This document shows, piece by piece, positions 21,106 to 36,100 of a stretch of DNA of 64,000 bases; the stretch's first letter is position 1; the number at the start of each line of letters is the position of its first letter. Origin of the DNA: Fragum whitleyi (lineage: Eukaryota; Mollusca; Bivalvia; Cardiida; Cardiidae); contig OX411552.1 in NCBI GenBank assembly GCA_948146395.1, positions 3,409,501 through 3,473,500 on the forward strand. The letters run 5' to 3'. Made by a program: the position numbers and the translations under genes. The notes under the pieces are model-generated. The model saw nothing but the letters and a program-made list of their open reading frames with translations. It ran no database searches and had not been told where the DNA came from.

Positions 21106-24100
21106 CTGTAATAAGTCACAAGCCAAAAGTTACATAAAAAACAACGAACATCCAAGTCAAAATGAGAGATAAATACATGTATTTCAGAAGATAAAAAAAT
21201 CATATCAATAGTATTTAATACTCGCATAAGAAAAAGGCAATTTACGTTTTAGTTGTATTATTTTAAAGTTGGATGAAACGTTGTCTACTTCAATATATGA
21301 ACATTACCCTGCGCTTAGAATGACTTAACGGTACAATCTGTTTTTCAAATTGGATGCCGCTTTTCACGCAAGTGCGCGTGCAAAGCGGGGTATAATTTGC
21401 AAACAGTTTGAATCATTTTGTCACCCTGAACGCAGGGCTGGTTCACAGCTATGATTCATTCCCTCGTGAAATAAGAAATTGGTATGAAATTATTGTTACT
21501 ATTGTATACAAAATGGTACCCCCATCTTATAAAAAGAATTTTTTTTGACTGAATAGACTGACCAGGGTAGAAACTTTTTGCATTTGCTTTATTTTCTGAA
21601 ACTAGAATAATACTTCTACCATCGAATATAAGAGTTTTGAAATGTGACCTCTATTTAACCTGCACTGGAACCAATCTGTTTTTTTTAAATATTTATTTTA
21701 AGGAGGGCCCAGATGATCTTTTTACAATTAAGAACAGCGTAAAATTGACATTCATTCCAATCAATATCATTCTCAATCACTCAGTCGGAGCTCAATTAAT
21801 TCATTCCAAACACTCACTCAAACCATTCAAAAACGCTCCAAAAGTTACTAGGAAAGAAATGATCAACAAAGGTTCACGCTTTCCCTGACTTAATTGAATT
21901 TTGTAAGCGTCTAATTAGTCTGCGAAGACATAAAAGCTATTTATGGAAATTGTATACATAATTATTAACATTAAAGGGAAGTAATAAATATCGATAATTT
22001 TGTTCAATTTGAACAAAATTAGCGAAATTGGATTACCTTCCTTTTATCACTGAAAACTCAGATCTCTCGCTCAATCAATTTCATTTAAAAATCATTCCAA
22101 AATCATTCGTGTTGACAATTTCACGATGTTCTTAACTGGACATGACGGGTCACATATTCTATATATCCATTACTTTGCGGGAGAATGAGCTTTGCATGAA
22201 TTATAAAATATTACCAATTAATGAAAACATTTGCAGACAAAAGAGTGTTCTTTTTGAAAATCTGGATTTTTTTTTGATAAATTGTGCAAAGCATACTTAC
22301 AGTTGTTTGACGTAAAATGCTGACACTGTTGTTAGATTGTATGTATTGACTATACCATTTGCCTACAACGATATATATAAAATAATTCAAAGTAATGAAA
22401 ACGTAATATTATCGAATTAATTTTTATGGTGTAACGCCCGACAAATGAGACATATAATATTTTACATGATATATTAACTATTTAAGACTAAAAATGCCTT
22501 AGATAAAAAGCGAGCTTTAATTGTCTATTCAGAAAACTTTTCTGATAAATTAATTTAAGTATTGCACACATGTATATATTTCCCGGTAGAAAGATGTAAA
22601 TTTACATTTAAAATGTTATTAAAAAATTGCCAAGAGATTTTTCATGTGCGTTATTTCGACTCATACAATGACACAAACATGCACGACTCAAGCATTTGTT
22701 CCTTTTAGAGAATGCGTGAGTCATAGTGCGACCACCTCAGTGCAATTTGATTAAAAAACCGTTGTGTTCAGAAGAAAATATACTTTTGGTGGAACTTTTA
22801 CGAGCAAACAACCCCGTGCATAGAATTCGTTTGCCATTACAACATATAAAGCCTTACTTACACATGAATATCAACTGTGATACAAACTGTTGACGATTTA
22901 AACTTTTTATAATTCCACCTAAGTTGCAATCGACATATGGCCGGTAAAAGTTATGACATTGAAAGATATAACATTGAAATAAAAGGTTATCTTTATTGTT
23001 TAAAGAGTTCTCAAACGATAAAGATATTACTAGCTAAATATCTTTTCAATAGATATTTTAAGCGTTGCTTAATTAGTGTTCTAGCATTAGCACTGCGTAT
23101 CTACTAACCACAAGTTTGAAACTGAAACGATTTGAATTTCAATCTAACCTATCTAATTGGTCGTGACACGATTTTTTCATTCAATCAAACCCACTATTAC
23201 ACAATACTTAATCGAATAACATGATAAATTACCTTTATTTGTAGGGCATTTGCAGCGACAGAGAATGATGATGACGACACATCTGACATGGCGTTATCGT
23301 AGGTGTAGTTATACACGAATCTGACGTCATACACATCTACAAAATACAATGATGACCCTTGAATGTTAAATACCGTACTGCCGTAAATAAAGATTTTAGA
23401 TCAATTAGCATTTATAAAATAATTCTGTCAATTTCATTATTCACAACAAGAGATCTACTAGAAATTTATTTTGATGGTCACATTGCGCAGTGACTGTTAA
23501 ACGTATTTTATACCAGTTCAATGTAAATGCAAAGGATGTTTTAAGATTACATTATTATTCTTATTTATATATACTTAAAAGAGATACTATACTTCACATA
23601 TGTATAATGGTCTACACAGTGCAATTATAGGATTACAATTTCGCAAATGGATGAAGACAAAACAGATCATCGAATATCTTTTTTAAGTGTTTTAATAATT
23701 TCTTTAAAGAATAGTTTTTGGAAGAATGATAAAGATCATTTTCCCTACCAAAGCGGCATATTATAGAATATTGTCAAAGGCTTTAAAAAGTTTTATAAGA
23801 TTTAGCAATATGCTGAAGATCAATTATAAAGCAGTGTTTTGCTTAAAAACCAAACTTAAGTAAAAAAAAAAAAAAAAAGAAAAACCGCAGCCGCTGTATT
23901 TAAAAATACAAGTAGTACCTGATAAGCCCACGTTTTTATATTCTGGTAAAAGGCCAATATAGGCACCAAGAAGGGATGTTATCTGGTTGACGTCAGCCGA
24001 GGATGCGATACAGACTCGAATCGTTACCAGTGTGTATGACGAGTTTGTCAAAGGAGGTCCGCTATGCAATAGAAATGAAATATAACTAGTATAAAACCAT

Positions 24101-27100
24101 GTGTTATACAATACCTAAAGACTAGCACCGACGAATTCCTCCAATACCTTTATGATTTTCTTATTTATCGAGAATTATTTTCTATGTTTCCCGATTAAAT
24201 TTCATGCATTTTGAAATAGGCTTATCAAAACGCACTACATGTATTTTGGTTAATTTTACATCTTACTCGCCTTCTGTCGTTTTATTCAGGTTTTACTGAT
24301 CTTCACAAACAATTAAAAAAGATTATCATTAGCACTTTTCTTACAGGTTCTTTCAGCTAATTTGGCTCTCGTTGTTCCAATAATTCCAAATCAAATAAGA
24401 CAAGACACCTAATTGGTCAAAAACAATTGAACTTTCATCAATGGCCGACTTTATTACATCTTGTGCCTCTTGAACTAAACATCTTACGATCTTTTTTTGC
24501 GCAAGTCAAAATATAACCTCGCTCCTACAATTGTAATTAAATATGGAATTCTGCCATGCATCATCTCATTAGGAACGTCCTCTAAAGGCGTTTCCAATGA
24601 GATATTACACGGGAGAATATGACATTGAATGAAAACACCAGGTACGATTTGTGATTTTGACCTACGATTAATTTTTCGTTAGAAGTTTAGTAGAATTGGC
24701 CCCTGGGCTCCGATAAGCAATGGATATGGAGGTAGAATAATTTCAGAATGCACTATAAAATGACGCGTTATCTTCAAGTTTATACAAAAAAAAAAAAAAA
24801 AAAAAAAACACACACACAAAAAAACCCAACCCCTAATGTATTATCCATTTAAGGCAATCCGCCACTAATAAGACATTATGAAATTTTGCCTTGTATCTAT
24901 AGGTTTGTTCAAATGCCTTGGTATGTCTCATAATCATTTCTGTGACAAAGGTATTTATTATCAATGTAAACCTTACAAGTCTGAGATCTTAAACTCTGGG
25001 ATAGAAGCTGTGGCACCGAATCCATTAATCAGAGTGGCCCCCTGAAATACAGAAGAAATCGATGTCTGACATTTGATAAAAAAATGTCAAAACATATAAT
25101 AGACATTTGAATTTCAAGTCATAAACGGAAAATAAAAAAACGTGGCTCTGATAGACAAATAGATGTATAAGATGGAGTGTGGGTCTTAATGTCAATTAAC
25201 TCAAAACATGCGTTTGTGATGTCAAAATACTCGTTAACATCTTTAAAAATACAGTAAAACTTGTGTTAAGCGACCGCTAAGGGGGCCACTAAAAAGTGGT
25301 CGTTTACTAGAATGGTCGCTGAATACAAAATATCATGATAAATGTGACAGGTCAGTTTGATATCATTTATTGATGGTCGGTCAAGTCATACTGAATCTTA
25401 TGTTGTTGGAGCCCATTAGAATCGTCTGGTTGAGACGATTCTAATGGGCTTCAACAAAATAAGATTCAATAACAACCTTTTTTTCGTTATGAATATCCTC
25501 TTTTCAGAGACTTGCTTACGGCAAAGGGACATTTTATGGTGGTCGCTTAATTAAAATGGTCGCTTAATAGACGTGGTCGCTCGAGCAATATCGACTGTAA
25601 GTGACAGATTCTTTTCCAGCAGAAAATAGGATGAAGACAGCACCAGAAAAAAAACATTATAAAGAGGATTTTTTTTTCGGTGATCGATTTCACTTGATTG
25701 AGTGAACAACAAAAGCTACATCTTCACAGGCGGCGAAGCCACAGTAAAAATATAGCTTATGTCGTAAACGAAATCAAGGAATGAACGTCTTTACAAGATG
25801 AATATAACAAGAAATAAAAAGTATTTCTATATTTTCAAAATGTAAAAATAAGACGAAGTACGAACATTTTAGGACAAATTATCTTAAAGCGCGTGCGGGG
25901 TTATTTCACTTCTACGACCTAGGCCTATTATAAACACAAAATATCAACCTACCCAATTTTCCAGAAACACTTTAAGGTTCACCGAAGGTTGTGATTGGAT
26001 GTTTAGGTACACTGGGGTGTAGGTACTCAAGTATTCTATAAGTATCGTATACAGTGAAAAACCTGTGAAAAAAAGAAGATTTATTTCTAAGTAGGCATAC
26101 ATAAACATGTATCTCATTGAAGTTTTAGACCATCCACTCATGATACAACTTTTATAACTTTTTCGCAATCTCCAAACTGACTTTTCAACGTTTCTCATAT
26201 CGTTTACAATTTATCAAATTTTGGAAACAGTTAGTAGCATCGTGAAATTGACATTCACCTCGATCAAAGCCTGCGCTCCATTGAATGTGCACAATAAAAC
26301 TATTCGCAATTACTCAAAAACGTCCCGACATTGTACAAAAAACAACAACAAACAAGGTGCCAAATAATCACAAGATACGCCCGTCACACTGTTTAGTATT
26401 AACTGGGGGTTTTAATAGAACTGAGGTTATTTTGAATGAATATTTTTTGCACCCATGAAGTTTCATGATCCTAGCTATTATACTTTTAGAGATATACTCC
26501 GGACAAGATTCAATTCTGAAAAACAACAAAGGGCAATAACTCAAAAAATAGGCTAGGTAGAGTTATGGTTCTTGTGCGCTGCACTCCCCTTTGGTGAGAT
26601 CTATACACCCATGAAGTTTCATGATCCTAGCTACTATACTTTTAGAGATATACTCCAGACAAGATTCTAGTATGAAAAACAACAAAGGGCAATAACTCAA
26701 AAAATAGGCCAGGTAGAGTTATGGTTTTTGTGCACTGCACCCCCCCTTGGTGAGATCTATACACCCATGAAGCTTCATGATCCTAGCTATTATACTTTTA
26801 GAGATATACTCCGGACAAGATTCTAGCATGATATACAACAAAGGGCAATAACTCAAAGAATAGGCCAGGTAGAGTTATGGTTCTTGTGTACTGCACTGCG
26901 TAATGATGAGATAAATACAATTGCTAAGTTTGAAGTCCATCGGACTTCAAGTGACAGAGTTATGCTCCGGACAAAGAAGTGGACGCCCGGACGCCGGACG
27001 CCACGGGTGATCCCATAATACGTCCCGTCTTCGACGGGCGTATAAAAACAAACAAAAAAAAAAAAAAAAAAAACAGAACAAAACAAAAAAAACAACAACA

Positions 27101-30100
27101 AAGGTTTGAAAATTATTCAAAAAAATAAGATCAACATTTCACACAACTTGATCAAATCATTCAATGATCTTATTAGCTGACGAGGACTTTAAAACGTCTG
27201 ATTTGTGCGCGAAAAACACCAACAGAAAAATACGACGATTTCATTGAAAGGGTTTTTTGAAACTATCTTCAACCTTCGTAATAAGTGATTTCATAGTACC
27301 CCCCCTTAATTTTATTCGAAACTCGTTCATGTAACCAATTTTATTTAATATTCATTGCAAAATTATTCATATTGTCAGTTTCAGTTGTCAGTTAGGGTAG
27401 TGGACCCGTAGTAGTTCCGCGACGTTTGGGAATTAATTAACTTTAACAGTATTTACCGAGATTTCCTAATGATATCATCAGGAAACCTAACATTGGGGTA
27501 GAGAATACTTCGCTAAACGTTGTCTAACTATCACGGTTCCACTACTTTTACTGTTGTATCAAAACGTATATGCAAGGGCGTAACTACCATTACGCAATTT
27601 ACGCAAGTGCGTAAGAGAAATAATCATCTGTTGAAAAATATTTTTGATGAATGATCGTAACATCGAAACTACAGCTTATTCAAGCTGTAGTTACGATGTT
27701 TTGATTATTCACCAACGCTAAAATCATGAAAAAGGAGCAGAAGGAGGGCATTCAGCTTTTGTCTCAGTCCACATATTTTCTTTATCCTATTTATTCTTTG
27801 GTTGTCTCCTTCTGAGTGCGTATAAATTTCAAAGTCCTAGATACGCCTATGGTATGCTGAGCGAACTGCTCAGTAGGTCGGGATGTGGAACAGAGTAACG
27901 AAAGGAGTAGTACCGTCGGAACAGACTGGAATAACATTTGGTGTGGTGGTCGTTGGCTGGGTTATGGAGGTGGTCGTAGGTGTAGTTGTTGTGGTTGTAG
28001 TTGTGGTGGTGGATGAAGTCGTGCTGGAAGTCGATGCCTTTGTAGTTGATTGGGTAGATGGGGTCTTTGTCGTTATAGTGGAGGTCGGAGCCTTTGAAGT
28101 TGATTGTGTAGTCGGAGCTTTTGTTATGACCGTGGTTGTCGGAGCTTTTGTTGTGTCTGTTGTTGTTGGAGATTTAGTTGTAACGGTGGTTGTCGGAGCC
28201 TTTGTTGTGACCGTTGTTGTAGGGGCCTTTGTTGTGACCGTTGTTGTAGGGGCCTTTGTTGTTGCTGTGGTTGTTGGGGCCTTTGTAGTCGACATGGTTG
28301 TTGTAGAAGTCGAGGTTGTTGTGGTGGCTGTAGAGGATGTCGAGATACTTGGTGACACCGTTGTTGAGGTCGTGGTAGTGATAGCTAGAAACGACAGAAA
28401 TAACTAAATAAGTTATAAATACTTAAAATAAATATTCTTGAAATAACTTTATAAGTTATATATACCGAATTCTTCTGATACATGTATGTGGTTTAAAAAG
28501 ATTTCGGTATATTTACATAAACACGTTCACAAATAGAAAGGGCTTTGAAATAACACAGCACGATTTTTACAATACCTATTTTTATTTGATATCATTAAGC
28601 CCAAATACTGAATAACAATGCCTAGAGTAAGGTATATTGTATTTTTTTAGATCTAGGTTTTATAAAACTTAGTTAAGTAAAGCTCAGAACAAAATTGAAA
28701 CATCAATGGGAACCAGTCCTAGCCATCAGATGTTATAACGCTGTGCTGTGCTGTGCTGTGTTATAGTGGTATCCTTTCTACGCTGACACTCTCGTAAAAA
28801 GCTGGTATTAAGAGAGAAACAAACGCCAAAGTTTTGACACCCTGAATGCTCTGGACTGATGCTTGCAAATTCGAGACAGTAGTAAACCTTTTTCCTGATG
28901 AATTTGTATTTTGTTTGAAATAATTTGTGTGTATTTCCGTTTATATATCGTCGCTACCGTAACACATGCCCATATGGGCGACGCCCCCAGAAGACGGTTA
29001 GTTGTTACTGAGGATAGTGGAAGGATACATGACGAAACTACTACTGGTTCTTTCACGTGGTCGGTGTAAAGCACCGTCTCACGGGGCTTCGGTTTAACGT
29101 CTCATCCGAAAGATGTAAGTGCACCAGCCCGGGTTAGAACCCACGCCGTCGAACTTCAATTGTTTTGAAGTCCGGTGCTCTACCAACTGAGCAAATCGGG
29201 CTTGAAATAATTTCCCGTTTTGGGGTCGTTTTAAGCACCCTGCCTCAAGTCTTTCCCCGGAACATTGGAGAAGATAGCAGACAGTATAGGCTAAGGCTAG
29301 GAAAGCCTATCGTAATCTTTACTGTCTGCTAAAGCTTGGAAGTGTACATATCATGAACACGAAAGAAATGGTTTGAAATCTTTTTGGACGGTGAAGTCAG
29401 CGAGCGATCGAACATACCCGTACTTTAAATGATGAATGCAATCCAAAAATAGTTCCAACTTTTTCTTTAAAAGAAATATTAATGAGCGAGCATGATTTAG
29501 AAAGTTAGTTCGATTTATGCACCACGTATAATATGATCCGTCTTTCAGAAAACCTGCCTAAATGACAATAAAATTGACAGTAGACATAAAAAATCCAATT
29601 CTAAAAAGATGCAACATTCGTTATTCTTAAAACAGTGAAAAATATGTTGCTTCCCAAAAAGAAATAAATGCCTTGACCTATTTGTAATACCGTATTCCCT
29701 AACCGAAAATGTTATATACTGAAACTAATTAAGGAAAAAAACATTAAGAAAAAAGGAGAATTTGCTTGTTTCAATCAATTTCTCCCATTTTCTTAATGTT
29801 TTCTTCAATATTTTGCAGTCTAGTTTCAATTTTAACTCTCAATGAATCAACGTCTGCAAATTCTCTAAATTGGACAAGTCTAAAATTGTAAGTTTTGTAG
29901 TAACTGTAGTCAACTGAAATTACAAAGTGACGTCGTGATACAGGGGCACGTTTTACTTAACTCCTCACGTAAAAAATTGATCGAAAGTCAAAATCATAAA
30001 TCGTACCTTGTGTTTTCATTCATTGTTAGATTCTGCCTTGCCATATCTCATTGAAATCGTCTTTGGAAGACGATTCCAATGAGATGATGGATGGCTGAAT

Positions 30101-33100
30101 TCCATATTAAGTCGCTATTGTAGATGCAACTTTAATTTTGACTTACGCAAAAAATGATCGTAAGATGTTTAGTAAAACAGATATATTAAAGTCAATCATT
30201 GATGAAAGTTTAATTATTTTTAGCCAATCGGGTGTCTTGTCTTATTTAATTTGGGATAATTGAAACAACGAGAGCCAAATTATCTGAAATCAGTCTTTGA
30301 GAATAGTATATTATTCTTTATATAATTCCGTGTAGATATGTAAAATCTTAATTAAACGGAAAAATTCCAGGAACGTGTAAAATGAGCCAAAACAGCGGGT
30401 TTTGTTAAGCTTGAAATTCCCTTAAACGGGCCCCTGGAGTATAAGAAGTACCTGTGATGCTGACCGATGTTACATCCGGTATAACGATCATCTCGTTTAT
30501 AACGCTGTTGGCGTTAACTAACGTGTTCTGTACTATTGGTACAAGGAATCTTAGGATGAACTCTATTATAACGCTGCCTTCCCTGTACAGACAATAATGT
30601 ATCAAATAAAGCATAAGCGCATACATGAATGAAACATGTTTTGAACGCAAACGTGCAAATGAACTTGACATCCGTCATAACTCACTATCAAATATTTAAA
30701 CGTATTTGTCTGCAAAATATGTGTGACCCGTCCGCGAAAAAGGACCATCTGGGTAGTGCGTAAAGTGTCGGCCCTGGTCGGACTGCGCGGTTTGCGCAGA
30801 GTGACAAGGCGCGACACTTTTCACAATGTGCTTGTTTTCTTAATCTTGAATGTTCGATCTTCCTTCCAATGAAAGAATTTTTGAAGAGCGACCTGTGGTT
30901 GACCAACGCTGGACCCAATCTCTTTTTCAAATATTAATTTCAGAGATCCCATATGGTCCTGTTTTCCGTGACGGGTCACATATAGCAATGTGCATTGAAC
31001 AAATAGCAAATAGTTTGAGGGTGAACTTCACATCGTAACTACAGAACTGTAGTTAAGACGTTTCAGTCGCCATTTCACGAAAATATTGGAAATTATATGT
31101 CTGAAAATGCGGTTATATCGTTAAAATGTTTGTTTTGATCGATGTTTCGATTGACAGCAGAGATCTGTCAATTACTTTGAAGTATAATGCATAATTTTTG
31201 CCCTGGCAGGGCGGAGTTTAAGCAGCGGGGTCGTTGCATCTAGGGTTAAAGTAAATAAGCTTTTTGAATACTTACACGCTTTTATTGAAATACTCTTAAA
31301 CTTGAAACGTTAAAACCGTCAGTGGTTAGTCAAACCCATGTAACTTAAGATAGTTCTAGCTAAAGTTACGAGGGTTTGTAAGTCTAACGATGAAATGTGT
31401 TCACCTTTGTCAAGCACGCTTATCCTTAAAGTTTTAGGATAACGTTATTTACACGCGTTAACGATGATTACCAACTTACTTAGAAAGAACTCATATATTG
31501 AAAAGTCAACTTGTAAATTTACGTCACTGGTAAGCCCCGCCCTACCAGTTGAAAATAACGCAGAATAACAAGTGTAGTTTACGTAGCCGAATCTTATCAA
31601 AACATCGCATGTCATCTGCCGCTAATTTAAAAAGCAGTTTCCCAAACTATCTATCATTGTGCAGAAATCTCGATGGATAAAATGTCGCGCACGGTGTTCG
31701 GTAACATATAGTAACGCTAAAGACCATTTGTTAAATGAGCCTGTACGTGACATTTCCAACAATTTGACAACTGCGTGAGATCCAAACATTTAGTAACCAT
31801 GACAGATATATAGTGCAATTAGAAGATTGCCTAACTGTGTACAGATACGTTGAGACCTTATCTATCTACAAATCGTATAGTGAAGACTCTGGTCAGACTG
31901 TGCGGATGCACAGACTGACCAGAGTCTTTGCTTTGCGCGCAATAGAAATTGTTGGGAATGTCATGCATAGGCTTAAATTACTTAATGTTGTCATTAAAAT
32001 AATTTTACCAATTCACCATTTTTTAGTTCAAGATCTACCATTATGATTATAATTTTGCTCAACACTCATGAGCTATTTATTTTTTATCTTCCCCCAAAGA
32101 GTGAAATAACTCGTAGGTCATTCTTACCTGAAGCCTATAACGGTTACATCTTGATAATACTGCCCCAAGGAACTCTGTGATAATTGATTGTAAACCTAGA
32201 AATAACACCAAAAAAGTGATTTCGTGTTCAACACAATATCAAACATCAACAAGGAGACCAAAACTTTTTTAAATAAGGATGACTTTGGTATGAAGAGAGA
32301 ATTTCCATCATTAAAACATTATAGAATTGTCATACTGAAGTTTTAACCAAAATTCTGTGGTGTAATTTCTCATTATGAGTATTGGTTGTATGTCGTCAGT
32401 TTTATGCTAAAAAAGAACTAACACAATGAGATATTATCGAAATGTGACCAGAACACGCAGGTACAACTAGAATCATATGGATTTGAAAAGTTGAATGATT
32501 TTTTTTTATTGAAATTCGTAGTTTTTTTACTAAAGGGTAACACGATAGGGGTCGAAAGACTCCACTGTAAGATTTCCATAGTGGTCCTATCTCAAACCTC
32601 TTATAATAAAATCTTCCTACTTTTCGCTTAAAAATTATCACCAGCCAATAGACTCGAGCAAATATCGATTTGAATGAATTGTTGGTCTTTATGAAAAATT
32701 TCGTATTTTTTTTTTTTTTTTTTTTACATTTAGGAGAGTTTTTAATTGGTTTGAGTTTGCTGCGGTTTAGAATGGGTTGAACGGAGCTCTGAATGAGCAA
32801 ATTAGAATGGTGTTGATCGAGTTGAATGTCAGCTTCATGATGTTATTAACAGTAAAACCTTCAAATAACTGTATTTACGATGTTCAACATAAGATGGGGT
32901 AGGAGCAAACCTTGTCTTTAAACTCTTGTTCGGCTGTCTTGTATAGTTGAGAGGTGCTATCTAAATAGTCCGGTGACCATGTTTTATCCAACAGAATTCC
33001 CTCCCCTGAAACAAAACGGAGCTTTCTAAAGGTAACAGTTCCATTGTGTTAATGAACGTATGATAAACTTTAACAGTGTTAACCGAGGTTTCCTAATGAT

Positions 33101-36100
33101 TTTCATTAGGAAACCTCGGTCAATATTGTGAAAGATCATGCGTTCCAAAATGTTGCGTTACTATAACGAATCCGCTACCTTAATTCTGTGTCTGCCCTAG
33201 TCACACTAAGTGGCATTCCCACAGAGCAATAACCCTGAGGTAAGGGTATATCAGTAGTTATTTATGACGATTCATTTTAGAACTAAATGTGATTCGTTAT
33301 CTCGTCTGATCAAATAAATTGTTGAAAAACACGTGGAAGTACCATTGTGATTTTTATGGTTCTACTTTGCGCCGTGTTCATCAGAAGTTTTATGTAAAAG
33401 TATTTGCGACTTATTTTCTAGAACATTTCATATGCCAACCAACTTTTTAGCTATATTAAATATCTAAATGAAACTCTGTTTAAAGACAAACAATAAATCA
33501 ACATGAAGCAAATCTAGATATACCGGTATAGCAAAACATTGGGTAATAATGTCATTTACTTAAAAAAAAAACCCTGCTTTCAGGATGACAAAACCTGGCA
33601 AATTACTCGCAAACTACACCCGCCATTCGTGTGAACTTGTGTGCAAAGCGGGGTATAATTTGCAAACTACTCTCGTCGTTTTGCCATCCTGAACACAGGG
33701 CTGCAACTGTGTCATACATTGCCAAGGACAAACAAAGGGGAAATTTTTGGTAGGCGAATATGTTGCATTCTTTACTTTTGTGTCATCAATCCACAAAAAA
33801 TATTCAATAACATTTCAAAGGACATCGGAGGTGTGCATTTCAATTTCAATTTAAATAAAAACACCTGACTTTATATGTTGAAATTTAGAAAAAAAGACGA
33901 ACCAAAAGAATAAGATCTAACGTTGTTGACCAGTAATTATGCGCAACGTTCTGAAAGTCATGGAATCTAACTGCGTTTACCGAGGTTTCCATATGATCTT
34001 ATGAGGAAACCTCGGCTACCATTATGAAAGATCACCAGTTCCGAAATGTTGCAGAACTATTACAGGTCCATAACCTTGAATGAAGCATTGAGCTAGACTC
34101 TAGGTCTCTCAGACAGCGGTCGACCAGTTTAGCATTGTGCCTCAGTGGTACATTTCCAATGATTAAAAGTGTGCGCAACGCCAAAACTCCAATAACTCTT
34201 CAATTTTGAATCGTAAATACTAAATTATCCCCATTATTTTCCAAAAACATGTAGAAAGAATTTACCTTGAAAACTTGATTGGACTTTTTGCACTGACGGC
34301 GTTTCGTCATCTTTATCTAGAAAAACAACATGGAAATAAATCATTTCATTTGTTTGAATATCAAAAACTAGGTGATCAAAATTAGGATACACACATATTG
34401 TTTTACATAATCATTACTCCAGTAAAAGGAATCGTATTAAGCTTTTGAAACACATATGACGCAGAAAGAACCCTTTTAGACTTTTGACTTAGTTTACAAT
34501 AAGCGCCAATAGTAAATAAATACACAGTGAATGAATAAATTGGCATCTTGTGCTTTGAGCACGTAGACACAAAACAAGGTATTTCTGTTAGCATGTTAAT
34601 TTTCTATAAAATGCGGTGTAATTTTACGAACAAATACTAGTATATCGTTGATGGTCAACCATAAGCTTATACTAAAGATGGAGTAAAGAGTTTTCGGTCT
34701 GCCACTGACAGTATTATGTCATCGTATCTTTTTTTCTTTCTTCTTTTTTTCTTCCTGCTTTATTTCTTTCGTTTTAAAACACCGAGATTTCCTTTAAAAT
34801 CGAATCTTTCCACATGTGTTTGGCTAGGTTGGCTTTTAAAAAGTGGACTTGGCCGTGATTAAACAAAAACAGAAAAATATGCATGTTTAATTAAGAAGAG
34901 GTAATAGAATACCTCTAATTTCGAAGAACCATGGATACCTATTCATCTAGCTACCTTTAAAATCATTCAAAAGTCGCTCCTCCCACTCAATAAATCTGAA
35001 AAGTATTCACCCTGCCAATTTGACGGTGTTGTAAACTTTAAGTGTTTTTTTTTATTTTATTAAATGATAAATCTTTATGTGTTTAGGTTCGTTTCTTAGG
35101 TTAGTAAAGTAACTAGAGGTGCTTGAGTGCCTTATTCGCTCCACAGGCCTGAATATCCTGATAATGATTATTAGAGGATCATAAGGCTGTTTAAACGAAA
35201 ATTGAAGTGAATGAATGAGTGAATGTTTATTTCAAGTAAATAAGTGTATAAGTGCCATATGCTGAAATATTTCTGCATAAAAAACTCATGATCAGTGAAT
35301 AACATTGAAAAATTGACATCTACCTGTTACACAAATATTTTTCATTTTAACACAATAATTTTGTGCAGTCTGATAATGGGTCACCCGAGAATAATTCTAG
35401 TGAAATTTGGTTAAAATCCAAGTATAAAAAATTCAACACAAACAGAATGTTACTGCTCAATATAATGGTACTTTGTCTGCAAAATTTTGATTTTAGATTT
35501 ATCCACTTTTCATTAACCACTACTAAAAGGATGTTACTTCACAATAATTCTTTGTCATCAAAACAAAATACCAACTAATGATAATAGGAAGTAAAATATT
35601 CAATCTAATATATTTATCATATTCCGCAAAATGCCCAAGAGTGCTGTCAACTCAGCTCTTTCTACCCCACTCTGAACCTCTGAAAGGTCAGAACATCATT
35701 TTACACCACTTGTACTCTCTGTGCAGAGTCACCCTTCGTTCAACTAAACTGACCAATTCTCGGAGTATTCTAAGGCTACTTATTTCAACTAATGTTTCTA
35801 TAAATCTGGATTTCAACAAAGGTTTTGTTCCTTCTTATCTATAATTTTTACACCTATTTAATTCCACCATATAACCTATCCGAAGAAATGACATCTGCCA
35901 TAGAAAGACATATTTTTCATCTGATCACAATAATTTTTTGTAGACTGATAAAGAATCACTAAAGAATCATTCCAGTGAAATTTGGTTGACATAGATTTGT
36001 TAGAAAATGATTTTCAAAGTTTTCACTATATAACATTAAGAGAAATCTGATCACAACAATTTTTATAGACTTGTAGGGGGTCTCTCAAGAATCATTCCAG

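Noticed and set aside
26451..26916. Regularly spaced repeats considered as a CRISPR-like array
   Set aside because: The units are contiguous ~155-bp tandem copies with no unique spacers, in an animal genome.
27870..27913. End of the mucin exon at the TGA at 27870
   Set aside because: A phase-1 donor at 27914 leads in frame into exons 8-13, which form a consistent series to a stop, so splicing is preferred. The short form remains possible as an alternative.
27883..28407. 174-codon Val-rich plus-strand frame and a Cys-rich frame inside it
   Set aside because: Shadow frames of the Thr-rich mucin exon on the minus strand; no splice or start context.
28808..29074. 88-codon minus-strand frame
   Set aside because: Lies within the SINE-3 body.
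32402..32800. 132-codon minus-strand frame
   Set aside because: Covers a SINE-2 fragment, a T-run and a MITE-A end; the Lys run comes from the T-run.
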